From assembly GCA_025738555.1 (NCBI GenBank), contig JAOVFP010000007.1:3162001-3226000 (forward strand): a DNA stretch of 64,000 bases, written 5' to 3'. The notes beneath the pieces were generated by a model that was not told the origin of the DNA, searched no databases, and saw nothing but the letters and a program-made list of their open reading frames with translations. A program made the position numbers and the translations under genes. Of the stretch, positions 23,347 to 36,292 are shown one piece after another; position 1 is the stretch's first letter; each line of letters begins with the position of its first letter. Source of the DNA: Cyathus striatus. Lineage: Eukaryota > Basidiomycota > Agaricomycetes > Agaricales > Nidulariaceae.

Positions 23347-26300
23347 TTAATCTGAGTCTTCCGAGTTTGGTATAACCTCATCAAATATATCTGGTCCCAT
23401 TTCGCTAGAAGATTCGCTTTCATGCACTTTCAGACGGATTTTGCGGAAATGTAAGTCCTCCTGAATTTTGGATGGTGTTTCGTCTTCTTCAGATAACATG
23501 GTTTCCAAATGTTCAGGTGTTAACCCAATTAACTTTTGTACTTCCTCTGAGAACTCTATTCTTTTCCTAGCTAGATATGGTATTACTTGTAATCTAGCTA
23601 CCTTATTTTGTAATATGGCTCCATTCATTTCACAGAGAATATAACTACCCCCTTTTGAACATGATACCACAACATAAGGTCTGTTGTACCTGACTTGATT
23701 CTTCAAATTCGAAAGTTTCCCTATTTTTGGACTTCATACAAGCACAAGATCTCCTGGACTAAAGATCCATTCCTTGACTTTGTGTTGTACATCTTGCTCC
23801 ATCTTAGCTAACTGCCTTATCTTTTCCTTAGTTACCCTATTCCTCATATCTTCGACATGTTGCACATGTTTGGCTAAAGCCCTTACTCATAGACCAATTA
23901 AATCGCTTGTAGACATAAGTCCATCTGGTGCTGGTATAAACCAAGTAGCTTCTTGCAAATCCAAAGGTAACACTGGGTGTTGTCCAGTAATTATAAAATA
24001 CGGAGAATAACCAAATCATTTCCTAGCGGTCATATGATCGGCCCACAGAACATGCAGCAAAAACCAGTACCATTAAGATAAATCTGGTTCTGAACTTTTT
24101 ACAAGCATCTGTCGCAGATCCCAATGGGGTCGTTCAATCGTTCCGTTAGCTCTTGAGTTATAAGGGGATATGGATATACCAGTTATATTGTATTTTTCCC
24201 TTAACCACTTAACTGCTCGTAAGAACATGGTTCCATTATCTGTCACTATTTTCTGAATACACCCCCATCTACATATGATGTCTTCAAACAGCCATTCTCC
24301 AATAGTGTGCACATTTTCATTCCTGATGGCTTTAGCTTCTGCCCATGATGACAAAGCACAGCAACTGTGAACAATATACTTACACTGATTAGATTTATTT
24401 GTAGACATGTTTAATACATCAGAATGTAATATTTGAAAGATCAACAGTGTTTCTGTAAGGACAGGCATTGTCTCAAACAATTGTTTCTGTCGTTTCTGAC
24501 AAATATGACATGTAGCTATGTACCATTGTACATTATTAGAGACCTGCGGCCACCAAAATCTATGTGTTAATAGTTCCGTGGTCGCAAAGACCCCATGATG
24601 TCCTAAAGTATCATGTACCACCTTCATCATATACATGTGCTCTTCCTTTTCTACAAACAACTTATGTTGTCCTTCCTCATCCTTATAATACAACTTACCA
24701 TTATGCAATAAAAACCTGCTAGCTAACTCATAGTTTCATTTGTCCTCCTTAGTCCACTCACTACTTTCAGACTTTGGATTTGCTAAAAGTTCACGCATGC
24801 TTTCTATGCATTGATCCATAAATTGTGCTTGTTCCTTATGGTGATCTTCTGAATATGATGCCCTTAGTTCAGGGTCATCTTTCAGGGTTGGGTCAGGTAC
24901 TACTGGGACTTGTACGAATTGCTGCAGATATGTTCACTGAGTCAGAGCACATTTATCAGAATTTATTATCTGTTGTCTGATTTCTTGTTCTTTATGATAT
25001 TCTTCCTTTGCCATGTTTAGCTCATCCTTAAATGAATCTATATCCTTGGCAATATCATACAGAAATCCTGTTCTATCATTGATCTCATCGTAAAATTCTT
25101 CAAGCTTCAATGGGTCTGGATCACCATCTCTGGCTTTCATATATTGTATTGGCTTTTCATCATCCTCAGATTCATCTGTAAACACCCAGTCTGTTTGATC
25201 CCCCAGTACATACCTTCACCTAGATAGACCATCCAGCCCAAATGTCTTCCCAGCTTTATGTACTAGAGTAAAGAAGAAATTTGTATGAATATAATCCACC
25301 CATCTATTTGTAGTGGCATTTGGCATTCCCCCTGGATTATTCAACATCCCATGCAAATATTTCACATCAGTTTTAACAACTAGATTACAACATCCTCACA
25401 ATAGGTACTGTTCTTCTTCCAAAACCATGCATAACCCTAACAATTCTTGTTTCAGTTGTGAATAGCGACTTTGACGTCTAGTTAAAGTCTTTGATCCAAA
25501 GTGAATGTACCAGATCTTGGAAGGATCTACTTTGTCCCTTTGATAGATCAACCAACCCACAGCTATGTAAGATGTATCCACAGCTAACACTAAAGGTTGA
25601 CTACTCTTATAATCCAGAGTTCAAATCAGTAAATAATTCCACACAGCCTGTTTAAGATTGTCCATAGACTTCTGTTCTAAATCTTCCCATTTGAATTCTA
25701 TGTTCTTCTTTAATAATTCATAAAGAGGTGTGGCTAACTCAATGAACTTAGGAATATTTAAATGTGCTTGTACGGCAGTACCTAAGAAACCTCTAACCTC
25801 CGTTGTATTTCTACAGGGTCCCCAATTCATAATGGAATCAATCATATGCTTAGTTGGCTTATGTTCTAGATAAGAACATCTATGCCCTACCACTGTGAAC
25901 TCATCCACACATACAATCAACTTCTTTCCTGAAAAAGTTCCTCCCACATATCCCATACATTGTAGAACTCTATTTACACCTTGGAAATATTCCCAAATAA
26001 AACAGCAGATTCCCAGATTCTCAGGAATCATCTCATAGGTTCCATCTGGCCTCTCATACCTTGTTTTTCCTCCCCTCATAGGCACATCGTCAATAAATGG
26101 CTTAGTGAACTCAGGGATTTTGTCTCTCAAGATATAAGTGACATCGTCATGGAAGATGGCTACTGAATTCGTCCATCCCATAGGTAAGATAACTAATCTC
26201 AACACTCCAAACAGTGTTTGGAATGTTGTAAGATCTCACGATTCTTCATCCAATAACCTTTCATCATATCCTATGTACAGATCAAAGATTCCCCCACAGG

Positions 26301-27984
26301 CATGCCCCGTGAAATGGTTAGCTAACTCCTCAGTTGCTGGCAGCAATCCTGAGTGTGCTATAGTAACTTTGTTTAGGGGTTCCAGACTATGTACTAGATG
26401 AAGACTTTTACCATCTTTCTTAATTACGCAAAACCACTTAGATCTATATAAAGAGTTTGATTGTTCGTATATACCGCTGTCTAGCTTAGCTTTTATGATG
26501 GCACAGACTTCATCATGTATAGCTGGTGGAATAGGTATCAGTCTTTCTACCCATGGTACATGAGGTACAGTTGGTATTTTCATGGGGGGAAAATACTCCT
26601 CCTTAAACTGACCCTTTTCTGATTCCTCCCAAGCAAAAGCCATTTTGTGTTCCTTAAGAATCCAATGCATTAGCTTATGTTCCTCTGGTAACATAAATTC
26701 CTCCGTATGTGCCTTATCGATATATTCTTTTTGTTCCTGAGTATATCTAATGCCTGGCTCATATTCTGGTGGCTTAGTTGGTAATTTTGGTAATGTAGCT
26801 AAGGGATCTCCTATGATCTCATGCTTGATATAAAACTCCTTAGGGAGTTCTGCTAATACTGGTTTGACTTTCTTCGCAACAGGTTTATATTTCTTTCCTG
26901 CAAATACATGTCGTACCAACTTTTTCTTGGTGGGTACAGATTTCTTAACTATGTCATGGAAATTTACTACCCATCCATCTCCTTCCTTTCCTTCGCCTAG
27001 TTGTTGATTTAAATGTATATTTAACAACTGTGAAGCTTTCTCTTCCTTAATTTCACCATGCTGCACTTGAGCTACCTCTAGCATGCATGGGAATAACAGT
27101 GCACACTCCCATTTCTGGGGACATCAACATTATTATAGTTCTCCCATCTGTAGAAGTAACTATGTGACTAGCCGTAAGTACATCAAAAGGTCACCCCAAT
27201 AACATTTGGTATGGTGGTGACAGCAAAATATGAACTTGTAAATACAGGGTTAGCTGGCTAATCCACAGGTTTGTTCTAAACCCCCATTCACACTTTGCAT
27301 AGTTAAGCACATGTCTGGGTCCTATTGGAGTCCGCATTTCTCAGCTAATGTTCTGCTCATAGTAACTATCTGTGAACCACTATCTAGAAGTGCATCTTCC
27401 ACCAATGTGTCATTTATCTTCCCTGAGATTGCCCTTAACGCTTCCGTATCCCTTGCAACAAATATGTGACACACTCTTTCTTCCAGAGAAAAAGTGTGCA
27501 GGTACTGCGTGATTGGGTCTGACACTCCCCATCCTTTCTCACTTTTACTAATCAACGGTTTTGGAAGCTCCTTATCTTCAACATAGATCCACTGAAGACT
27601 TGGCTTGCCTGGAGCCTCGTCATCCATGACTTCTTCAATCCTAGCTGTTTGCCTTTCATTAGCTAGCTTGTACTTATCATATGTGCTATTCTTAGCTAGC
27701 GGTATACATTTCATAATGAGCTTCACTTGTAACTCATTCCTGACTGCCAGTGATAATCCTAAAATATCTTTCAGCGTCAACGTGATAGGTGCATCTAAAA
27801 TCTTATCAACTACGTCCTCAGGCTTCGCATCTGCCTCTACTTCCACTCTCTGTCTATAGGCAGGTTGCCTTTTTGGTAGTTCATTCACCAGTATCAACAA
27901 GTGACCTGGACTTGGTTTTATGGGCTTTATAAATCTAAAGGGTAGCTCTGGCCCTAATAAATTATCATTCTCTAACTCAGACAC
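23347..27984 (-). pseudogene. pol: Gypsy pol: protease, reverse transcriptase, RNase H, integrase
   Basis: One reading frame of about 1545 codons, interrupted by stop codons but not by frameshifts except possibly near 24000. Protease: LLDSGSQIVTMS (about 27400). Reverse transcriptase: LPMGWTNSVAIFHDDV (about 26160) and FIDDV, the family's F/YxDD box (about 26090). RNase H: LAVDTSYIAVGWLIYQ (about 25560). Integrase: zinc-binding LGHHGVF...CHICQ (24610-24500), then ILHSDVL, IVTDNGTMF (about 24240) and NGTIERPHW (about 24130), so the D, D and E are all present. A trailing tail ends at 23347. Stops at 26236, 25621, 25396 and 24934 are TGA, mostly explained by CGA to TGA. Polyprotein of an intracellular retrotransposon; inactive here. 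Confidence 0.93.
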
Positions 27985-28370
27985 TTTTTTATGGGTTTCA
28001 ACTTTTTCTTCTTTTTTCTGGGTTTTATTTATTTTTGTTCTTTTTTGTATATTTTCTTCCTCCTCACTATCTGATTCTGTATCTGCAAGCTCTCCTTCTC
28101 ACTCTCTCTCCTCAAATCTGACTGCCATTATTCTTGCACTGTCCTATGGAGCACACATGACCTCAGGCTTTTCAAGAATGATTGGTTCGGGCCACTGTAC
28201 TTCCTTCCTCGAACCTCTCAGAAACCTGGATTGGTATCCTTACCAGTTCGCATTTGCATGTACTGGCTTGATCCCTCCCCATATTCCTGCTGTGCGTCAT
28301 TTTCTCTCTGCATTGTAGAGAACTGCAATTCTTGTATCTGCTGCTGCAAGTACCAGATTTGCTCCGCAGA

Positions 28371-30202
28371 TTACTTGTACAAATTTACACTAGGAATCTC
28401 TGATTCCTTTCTCTTCAACATCTTATCTACTAATTCTTTATAGGGATGAGACCCTCTCAGCAATATTTCATTTGACCCATTCAACATGATCGATCTGCAC
28501 TCTTCTCTAATCACTCCCCCTTCGAGATCTTTAGCTTTGACAGGGCACAAAGCAAAACTACAAGTCCCCCCACAATAGAAACATCCCTGGAATAAAGGCT
28601 GGCTACCCTGATTGCCCCTACTCCAATTTCCTGCTGACCTCTGTCCAAAATTAGACATTGCAGCTGGTGGCACCTGATTGCTTCAATATTGGTATGAAGT
28701 CCATCCTGGGCTAGGATTGGTTGAGCTGGATGGCTCACAGATGCCTGTATTAGTGCCTTTACTTCCTGAATTCCCTGTTGGAAACTCTGGACTTCTCTTT
28801 TGATAGAGGCCATTCTACTCTCAGTGTTTTTCAACAACTGCATGAATTTAGAGTCATCAGGCTCTTCTTTCTTAACAGCTATTGGCAACTCTACAGACTT
28901 ACCTCTACTAAATCCTCTTGATTTCTTATGCTTGCACTTCTCCACATACTCCTCCTCATCTTCACTGTCTGTCTTGAATGATAGTCCTCTATTATGAATT
29001 ATATCGTCACACACAGATAAAACCTCATTGAGTTTGTATGGGTCTTCAGGGTTGATCTCTGTCCCTGGGGTAGGTGTCTTTAGCGAATTGGCCATATCTA
29101 GCTGATGCCTCACCATTTCCCTCAGATCTTTATGTAATGACCACATAATGAACCACACTTGCTCAGTGTTTGATATCTGTTGTGCAATTTCTTCAGCTTC
29201 CACCTTGAAATTATGACAGAACTCTTTCCACACTGTCTTCTGCATCACTCTAATTCCCTGATTCTCATGCTGCTCATCCATCAATCTCTTTAGCTTCTCT
29301 TGAGAACCCATCTCATTCTCTGGATTGTATTCCTGCAACATCCACTTCTTAAATTTATCCCACTTTCTATCTTCTCCTTTCCTCTCTGGAAAGCTCTTGA
29401 CTTGTTTCCTTCTCAGTGAATTAGTGATTGTATTCACTGTGAAGTCCACTTTCGTCTTATCATCAATTATTTTATGATGCATAAAGAGCCTTTCTAGAGA
29501 GTCTAACCAAAATGCTACTTCACTACCTTGACCATTCCATTTTGGCACATTTTTGCCATATGGATCCAGTTCAGGTGCCATGCTTTCTGATGGTTTAGGT
29601 GATGGGGAACAGGAACTCGTTGTTACTGATGATGGGGGGTTCGGATCAATGTCTGGTGATAACAGGTGTGTATGTGCAGTACTATGTCTAGGACTCCTGA
29701 AGGTGAACTGCCTGAAGGATGCCAAAAGGTCTGCTAATGCTCCACTAGGTTCGCTAGCATACTCATAATCAGGTTCTCCAAAATCTCTGGGAAACAACAA
29801 TGATCCAATATCTGGGTCCATTGATGAATCAGATGGTGTCTCAAGAAGTCTTGTCTCACAAGGCTCACTTACTGATGGCCTTGACACAAACAGGAACAAT
29901 GGTCTCTCTGGGGATGATAGCACTGTCTCTGATCATCTCTGCTCTGCACTAAGCTCTAGCTCTGAGAATGATCTAAACTCTGGCTCTAGCTCTGTGCTCT
30001 CTCTTTTCACTGCTTTGCTCTGCTCTGCTCTCAATCTATCTCTCGCTAGCTCTTTTTCTAATGCTTGCTGTGCTCTATGTTCTGCTCGCGTTTCATGATC
30101 AGTTTTCTGATTCTGAGCACTACTGGACCCTGAACTTGCTTGTTGATCTGCTGCTCTGTAATGCGCTACAGCTTTGCTGGGTTTGGGTTCAGCCTCTACC
30201 AC
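28371..30202 (-). pseudogene. gag: Gypsy gag
   Basis: Starts at 30202 with a charged region (MVEAEPKPSKAVAHYRAADQ). A single TGA at 29933-29935 precedes the main part (29923-28511) with MAPELDPYGKNVPKWNGQG and VAFWLDSLERLFMHH, typical of the fungal retrotransposon capsid. Near 28680 the coding frame changes by an indel. The nucleocapsid-like end (28673-28371) has CFYCGGTCSFALCP, a zinc-knuckle remnant in which the expected His is not at its usual place. Gag is in a different frame from pol, as in many Ty3/Gypsy elements that use frameshifting. Confidence 0.9.
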
Positions 30203-30301
30203 ACTTTTGCCACTCTTCTTAGATTTCAGTGGAATGGCAAGTGTGTTATTAACTTATTCAATTCACACTACTCTGCAATGTTAGTGCTTGTATCCGGTTT
30301 A

Positions 30302-30321
30302 CCCCCTTGCAGTTGGCTCCA
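30302..30321 (-). other. Primer-binding site of the Gypsy element
   Basis: On the minus strand TGGAGCCAACTGCAAGGGGG starts two bases inside the right LTR. It begins with TGG, complementary to the CCA tail of a tRNA. The tRNA species was not identified. Confidence 0.75.
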
Positions 30322-30323
30322 GA

Positions 30324-31389
30324 TAAAGTACCTAGTTTAGCGCAACATAGTATAAATTAAAATATGTATAATTTCACTCACACCACATATGCTCACTAAG
30401 AAAGTGCTCGGTGGGTAAGACTCAGATGCAGGACACTTCTGGGTGAAGTAAGGTAAATTAAATGGTGTTGAAGACTGACACACAAGATGGAATGTGTGCT
30501 TAGCAAATGCTTTGATGTGCGTTTGATGTGCATTCCTTAATCTCAGACTTAGCATGGACTTAGGACTTTGACTCTTGTTACACTCAGAATCTCAAGCTCA
30601 CACAAATACTCTCGCAGAACTACTTAATGGTATTTCTCAGGGCACAGGAGACTGCCCTCATACTACTCTACTCTACCTATTAAATATCATACAGAACTAT
30701 GGCTAGAGAAACTATATAGTTGATACAAATACAGTAATTTACACATTAGCTAAGCAGTAAGATAGATGTTTAGACTGGATACTGGCATCTGGGATGGACC
30801 AGAGTAAATCATGGATACACAAACATACAAGTGCCAAGAATGTGTCCATATGGGAAGATAGTGAAGGACAATAACTCATCCTGCAGGAAGAATGCTCCAT
30901 ATGGAGGCATGATGCCACATGCTTTTATGTGTGGAATGGGAACCACTGAATCAGCCTGCCAGGAATGCCAGGTCTCTGGCCTGGCCAGGCACCTATGACA
31001 TGCTGATGCACAGTGCTGGTACAGCATGGTTAGATAGCGGCACTTGCCATGGGTCTGGTCCTCATACCTTTTCCTATGATGCAATAACATTGCTTCGATA
31101 ATCTATTATTAGAATAGACATGTGCTTAGCTTGATCTCCTGCCTTACTGGTAATTATTTCCCACCAATGTTGAGAATAAGCTCTGACCTCAATGTTTCTA
31201 TTCTTAGATGCTTTCCTACTTAGGCTAGTAATGTCCCTTATTAGTGCGAATCGTTCCCACGCTAGCTAACGGTCTGGGACCTCTACCTTAGCTACTAAAT
31301 ACAACCCATATTATCATACCATTTGTAAGTAGTGCATAGAATATAAAGATAATGTTTTTATAGAGGGTAGAAGTACACTAGGTGTATTA
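30324..31389 (-). repeat. Gypsy right LTR (5' LTR in element sense)
   Basis: 1066 bp, uninterrupted copy of the left LTR. Differences seen are nearly all transitions, for example GCGCAACATAG against GCGCAATGTAG. Confidence 0.95.
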
Positions 31390-31393
31390 GATG

Positions 31394-34300
31394 ATTTCTC
31401 ATTTTAATATTCCTGAGCATTTACTTAAAAAATCAAGTAAAGAGCAAGATATTCAGGCAACATATGAGAAATACATGCTCATTGAGAACATCTGGAATAA
31501 TTACAAATCAGATCTGAGCACAATTGAGGCAGCATCAAAGTCTACTATTGACAAGAAGCAAATTATAAGTCTTCTTATAGCTCCATCCACATATTACTCA
31601 TATGCAATGAGAGTCTTTCCACTGCTTCACTATTCTCCTAAAATGACATCATGGATGAAATGGGAGGAAGGTGTTGACACTAATAAGGTTTGGAAATTGA
31701 AAAAAGAAAATTTTAATAATTTATTGAGCATTTTGGAAGGAAGAAGAGATGCCATTAAAAATGAGACTGGTGGAAAAGAAATAGAGTCTGAAGAGGATCC
31801 TGAAAGTGAGGAGGAAGTTGTAAAAAAGAATAAAGGAAAGGGAAAGCAGAGGGAAGACAAGGGGAACAAAGGAAAGAGTAAGGATGACAAAGAGGAAAAG
31901 GAAAAGTCTAAAAGGTCCCATAGGAAGGACAAGGGGAAATCCAAACAATTGTAGGTTTTTTTTTGTAAAAGGATAATTTTTCTGTGCAATGGTTCAGATG
32001 CTTTCAACAGTATTTGATATTCTTTATTTCTACTTTCAACAAGTGGTTGTTCTAAATATGATGTTATTTCATTTATTTCCATTTTCAACAAATGGATTCA
32101 TATTTCATTTATCTTGTTTTCCTTCCATTTTCAACAAATGGATTTAAATATGTAGTTTTATCTGTGGAGTAAAAATACTTCAACAGTATTTTTTACTAAT
32201 GTATACTTACTTGCTTTCAACAGCAAATCATTGTAATAATGTATTGAATATTTTGAGTTGGAATACTATGGCAGTATTTCTAAACTCATGTATACTATTG
32301 ATTTTTAACAGCCAAATTTCAATGTTTTTCTCAACATGTGAATTTTAACTAATCAATCTTGAATTTTGTTTCAACAGTTTCAGTTATCAATGGGCTCTGC
32401 AAATATGGACACTATGTTTACTTCTTGCTTTTATACCTTCAGTTAAAGCAGTTCCTACCAAAGATTCATTTCCAGACATTCCATTCAAGTTATTCTCTTC
32501 ATTTGTTCAAGATAATTTCAGCTCAGAAATAACTTTGGCAACAGTTTTAACAGTTCTATTCTCATTAACAAATAATATTGATATTTTAAATTTGCATGCA
32601 AGAGCAAAAAATCCTAGACTGCTAGATGAATATTCTGTACCTGTTAATGGCTGGATAAAAGCTCTTTCAACTGCTATCAAAGCTCATTTGGATGCAAAAA
32701 TTGGATTAAAGAATATGTAAGATACCCAGCTATTTAATGCATCTGATAATCAGCAACATTTGAGTTCATCTATGCAGATAAGTGCTATATCAAGAAAACT
32801 AGATGAGATGATAACTATTTTGGACTTCGACCCATATAAAAGAAATTCAAGCACAATGCAACTTTTAAAGCCAATTTCCACAAGTGAAATTGAACCAGTA
32901 CTACTGATTTGCCCAGCTTGCCTTACCTGTTCAACTAATAATAAAAACTGTATTGGTTGAGCAATCCATATACTCACATGTGAACGTGATAGAACACAGG
33001 TGACACTTTTGAAAGGAATTAAGCTATATGAAAATGCATCAATTGTAGCTGGCTCTTGTACAAACTGTAAAGCTATTTATTATGCAGATCATAAAAGTGT
33101 TACTGCAAGCTCTGATGCTCCATGAGATCCACAACTTAGTCCAAAAGATAAGCTCTTTTATAATAATGCAAAATATGTGAAAATTGGTAAAAGTATATGG
33201 GCTGATAGAACATTTACAAATATGGTTGTTAATTCTGTATATCATTTCCATGCATCAACTGCTGCATATACAGAATTTTGGAATTACACTTTTTCAAATA
33301 GTGCAGAAAATACATATCCATCTATTTCATGGTGGCAAGTGTGGAAAGTGTTTATTGAGGAAACAGTTAGACAGATATCTGTCTCAATGAATACATTTTT
33401 GCAAGTACCTGATAACATATCAACAGAAGCAGTAACAAAAGATGCTTATGAACAATTGGGTTAAAATGGACTTATTGGTCAATCACTAGATCATTCCTGT
33501 AATGAGTGTACACATCCATATAAAGCCACAGCTGACTTTATTACACCTGCTGATGAAGCAGCAATAGTTGGTATTGATGAAAACCGAGCTGTTCCTCCAC
33601 TACAACAAAATGCTGAAAATACAGAATTACAAAATATGGATAACAATGCAATGGAAACAGGAAATTCTGTGGAGCCAGATGTTAAAAAGATTGTTCAGCC
33701 AAACTGGCAAATGCATGCACTGGAGTATTTTGTCTGAGACATGAGAGTCAACATGAGGGATTGTGCAGAATGAAAGATTGCTATAATCATCATGAGCCAA
33801 ATTCTAAAACATGTGTTAATCACAGACAAAATTGGTTTAATCATATTACTTGATTTGGAAGACAATCTGTACTTGGAATTAGAAGGATTATTAGAAGAAG
33901 TGTAGAAGAAGGTGCTCCTGCATGGATGTGCTGGCTGAATTGAAGAAATAATCAGCCTCATGATGTGCCAGCTGGTCATGTTCAAGAATCAGATAACTAT
34001 TTTGTTGCTCCTTGATTTTATTGTGTGGAAACACTTTGTGCACCATGTGGAGTTGTTATTGCATAGACAAAATTTGCAAAGTCTGAAGGTGCAAGTCAAA
34101 TTATGGATTTCTTAGAAGATATATATCCAACTCCTGAGTCAAGACCAAGCTATGTGTGTATTGATAAAGCATGTGTAGTTCTAAAGCATTTAATTACTTC
34201 TTGTAATTGGAATATATGGAAAGCTACAACAAGGTTTATAGTTGATTCTTATCATTATATAAATCACAGAGTTGGAGATTACTTATGTCGCACTTATTGC

Positions 34301-34672
34301 AACCCAAGCCCTCTAAATGGGTCAGCACCAAATTTAGTTGTTGTGGAGAGAGATATAAATGGTAATCCACATTATAAACGAGCATTTAATACTCAGGTAA
34401 TTACTATTTCCCTCCAGTTTATTAGTCTCTAACACATTATGTAGGCATGTGAACAATTAAATGCCTGGCTAGGAGGGTTTCAAGGAATTCTTAATAGAAT
34501 GAGTGTTGATAATTTCAATTGGACTACACATGCTTTGCTTTATATTCATACTCAAAGAGTTATTCAGAAACAAAGCAAAAAGAATAATCAGAATGAGCAA
34601 CCAGGCCAAATGGGACAACCTCCATATGATGAAGTTGAAATTGATGGAATTGAAATTGATAGAGTGGACTGA
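31394..34672 (+). pseudogene. KDZ transposase copy 2, C-terminal part
   Basis: Resumes the frame broken at 15947 with ISHFNIPEHLLKKS. An acidic then Lys-rich linker ends at 31954, and a 0.4-kb intron-like gap follows. The conserved part continues from about 32380: FPDIPFKLFSSFV, a CxC5-like cluster (CPACLTC about 32910, CTNCKAIY about 33060), a CxC6-like cluster (33700-33830), CIDKAC (34157), VDSYHY (about 34240), a 48-bp GT-AG intron (34397-34444), and ACEQLNAWLGGF, which probably holds the catalytic Glu. It ends at 34672. Stops at 32718, 32958, 33123, 33462, 33851, 33941, 34013 and 34064, plus a shift near 33700, make it clearly dead. Confidence 0.9.
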
Positions 34673-34779
34673 ATATATAATTTGATATGTTAATGTCTGC
34701 CATTAAGCTTGTATTTCTTGTTATAATATATGTCATACTTACAGATCTGAGTGAAAGTTAATGAGGTACAAACTATTGG

Positions 34780-35136
34780 CAGAGTACAGGTAAGTCCAGG
34801 TAGAGTCCAAGTGAAGTCCAAGTAATGTCTCAGCTACTTAGTACATGTAAAGTTCAGGTAGAGTCCAGGTGAAGTCCAGGTAATGTCTCAGCTACTTAGT
34901 ACATGTAAAGTTCAGGTAGAGTCCAGGTAGAGTCCAGGTGAAGTCCAGGTAATGTCTCAGCTACCTAGTACATGTAGAGTTCAGGTAGAGTCCAGCTGGA
35001 GTCCAGGTAGAATAGACACAAAATGAAAATCTACCTGAAGTCTACTAAAGTCCACTTGAAGTCCACCTGAAGTCCAGATAGAGTCCTGGAGTCCACCTGA
35101 AGTCCATCTGATCTTGTGGGGCAGTGCAATATACTG
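34780..35136 (+). repeat. Right arm of KDZ copy 2
   Basis: A 60-odd-bp unit (TAGTACATGTAAAGTTCAGG, then AGTCCAGGT words and AATGTCTCAGCTACT) is repeated three to four times at 34790-35010. Inverse words ACCTGAAGTCC follow, and the arm ends GGGGCAGTGCAATATACTG. The 9-bp duplication CAAAAGAGG comes directly after. Confidence 0.85.
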
Positions 35137-35145
35137 CAAAAGAGG

Positions 35146-35694
35146 GTGTAATATTCAATTGTCTTTGTGAGAGAAAATGCATTGGTTCAATTGTATATTG
35201 TTACTAAAACTATTTTACACTTCCTCTGTGTTATAAGAATCAACATCTGTGACCTACGTTTATTTTATTTATATACCAAGAACCATTTTATTATGTTTCA
35301 TACATAACTGTGCAATAATATAGATAATTAGAGCAAAGGCAAGTAGCCAGGATGAAGCTTGGCACTCTCTCCAGAAATATTTTCACATGCTGTCCTCATG
35401 TTAGGCCAAGCCAGCTCATCATTCTGAGGCCACCTGTATCACATTTCCTTTGTTATAGCAAGCTAGTAAGTTATATATGCATGTGTTTGGGGCAGGGATC
35501 ATGACTGGAAGGTTAATGGAATGACCAACTTTAGATTGTACTGGAATGTCAATTGTTTGCCATGTAATATAATACTTTTACATAATATGTGCATTTATGT
35601 ATGAAGAAAATAAATATAAGACAAGTATTGAAATAACATTGAATTTAACATTGATTTTCATATTTATTTCCCATTGACTTTCTATTGAACTATC
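35146..35694. other. Interval between KDZ copy 2 and the inverted repeat
   Basis: AT-rich with no gene seen. The last 100 bp carries AAATCAATG-type microrepeats, a looser continuation of the inverted repeat. Confidence 0.4.
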
Positions 35695-36284
35695 ATTGAT
35701 TTCCCTATGTAATAACATTGATTTTAGCATTGATTTCAAATTTGTATCAATAATACTATGAAGTCCAAAAGAATTGATTTCAGTAATGATTTCACTTTGA
35801 AATGTGATTTAAACTAAGTACAAGTGATTGATTTCAACATTGATTTCACTCTCCAGGTATGTGTAATATAGAGAAAAGTTTACTTGTTAGAAAAGGACTT
35901 ATAGTCTAGTAGATAAAGTAAGTGTATGTATGTAGTTAACCAACCTACTACTTAGTATATTCTGTAGTTGGTACCTAACAATTTCGAGTTATTCATTGAT
36001 TTTTGATTGATTTTTGATTGATTTCTCATTGATTGCATATTTATTTCTCATTGATTTCTTTTCTAATTGTCATTGATTTCACTCTAATGATTCCTAATGA
36101 TTTCTCATTGAACTGGAATTGATTCCAAACCACAAAAGGATTGATTTCATTGATTGATCCCAAATTTATTAATTTAATGATCTCACATGCTAATGATGAT
36201 TCCAAATGCACTCAATGGAACCCCTGCTCACTAAACAGTTTGTTGTCCAGCAGCTTACCAGGAGTGATCAATCAAATTGAAAGC
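35695..36284 (-). repeat. Right copy of the 590-bp inverted repeat
   Basis: Reverse complement of 9256-9846, almost identical. The match stops abruptly at 36284 inside what is coding sequence in the left copy. Confidence 0.9.
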
Positions 36285-36292
36285 CACAACTT

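Larger units (their letters stand above)
15948..31389 (-). mobile_element. Ty3/Gypsy LTR retrotransposon inserted in KDZ copy 2
   Basis: Gag and pol run on the minus strand between two LTRs. The right LTR (5' in element sense) is 30324-31389, 1066 bp. The left LTR is 15948-16635 plus 20199-20576, also 688+378=1066 bp once B1 is removed. The target duplication is GATG (15944-15947 and 31390-31393). LTR tips on the plus strand are TAAAGTACCTAG and CTAGGTGTATTA, unusual in lacking TG...CA. The two LTRs differ by many transitions, so the insertion is not recent. Without B1 the element is about 11.9 kb, long for the family, because it also carries two plus-strand reading frames next to the polypurine tract. 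Confidence 0.93.
11193..35136 (+). mobile_element. KDZ DNA transposon, copy 2, with nested Ty3/Gypsy and B1
   Basis: The ends are AGGTCATTACACTGCTCC on the left and GGGGCAGTGCAATATACTG on the right, imperfect inverted repeats. They are flanked by a perfect 9-bp duplication CAAAAGAGG (11184-11192 and 35137-35145). Without the nested retrotransposon the element is about 8.5 kb. Order: arm 11193-11470, tRNA-like segment, pyrimidine-rich/CpG block, 0.65-kb spacer, KDZ gene, arm 34780-35136. An 8-bp duplication is, from memory, described for Zisupton, so 9 bp is in keeping with the superfamily. Confidence 0.85.
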
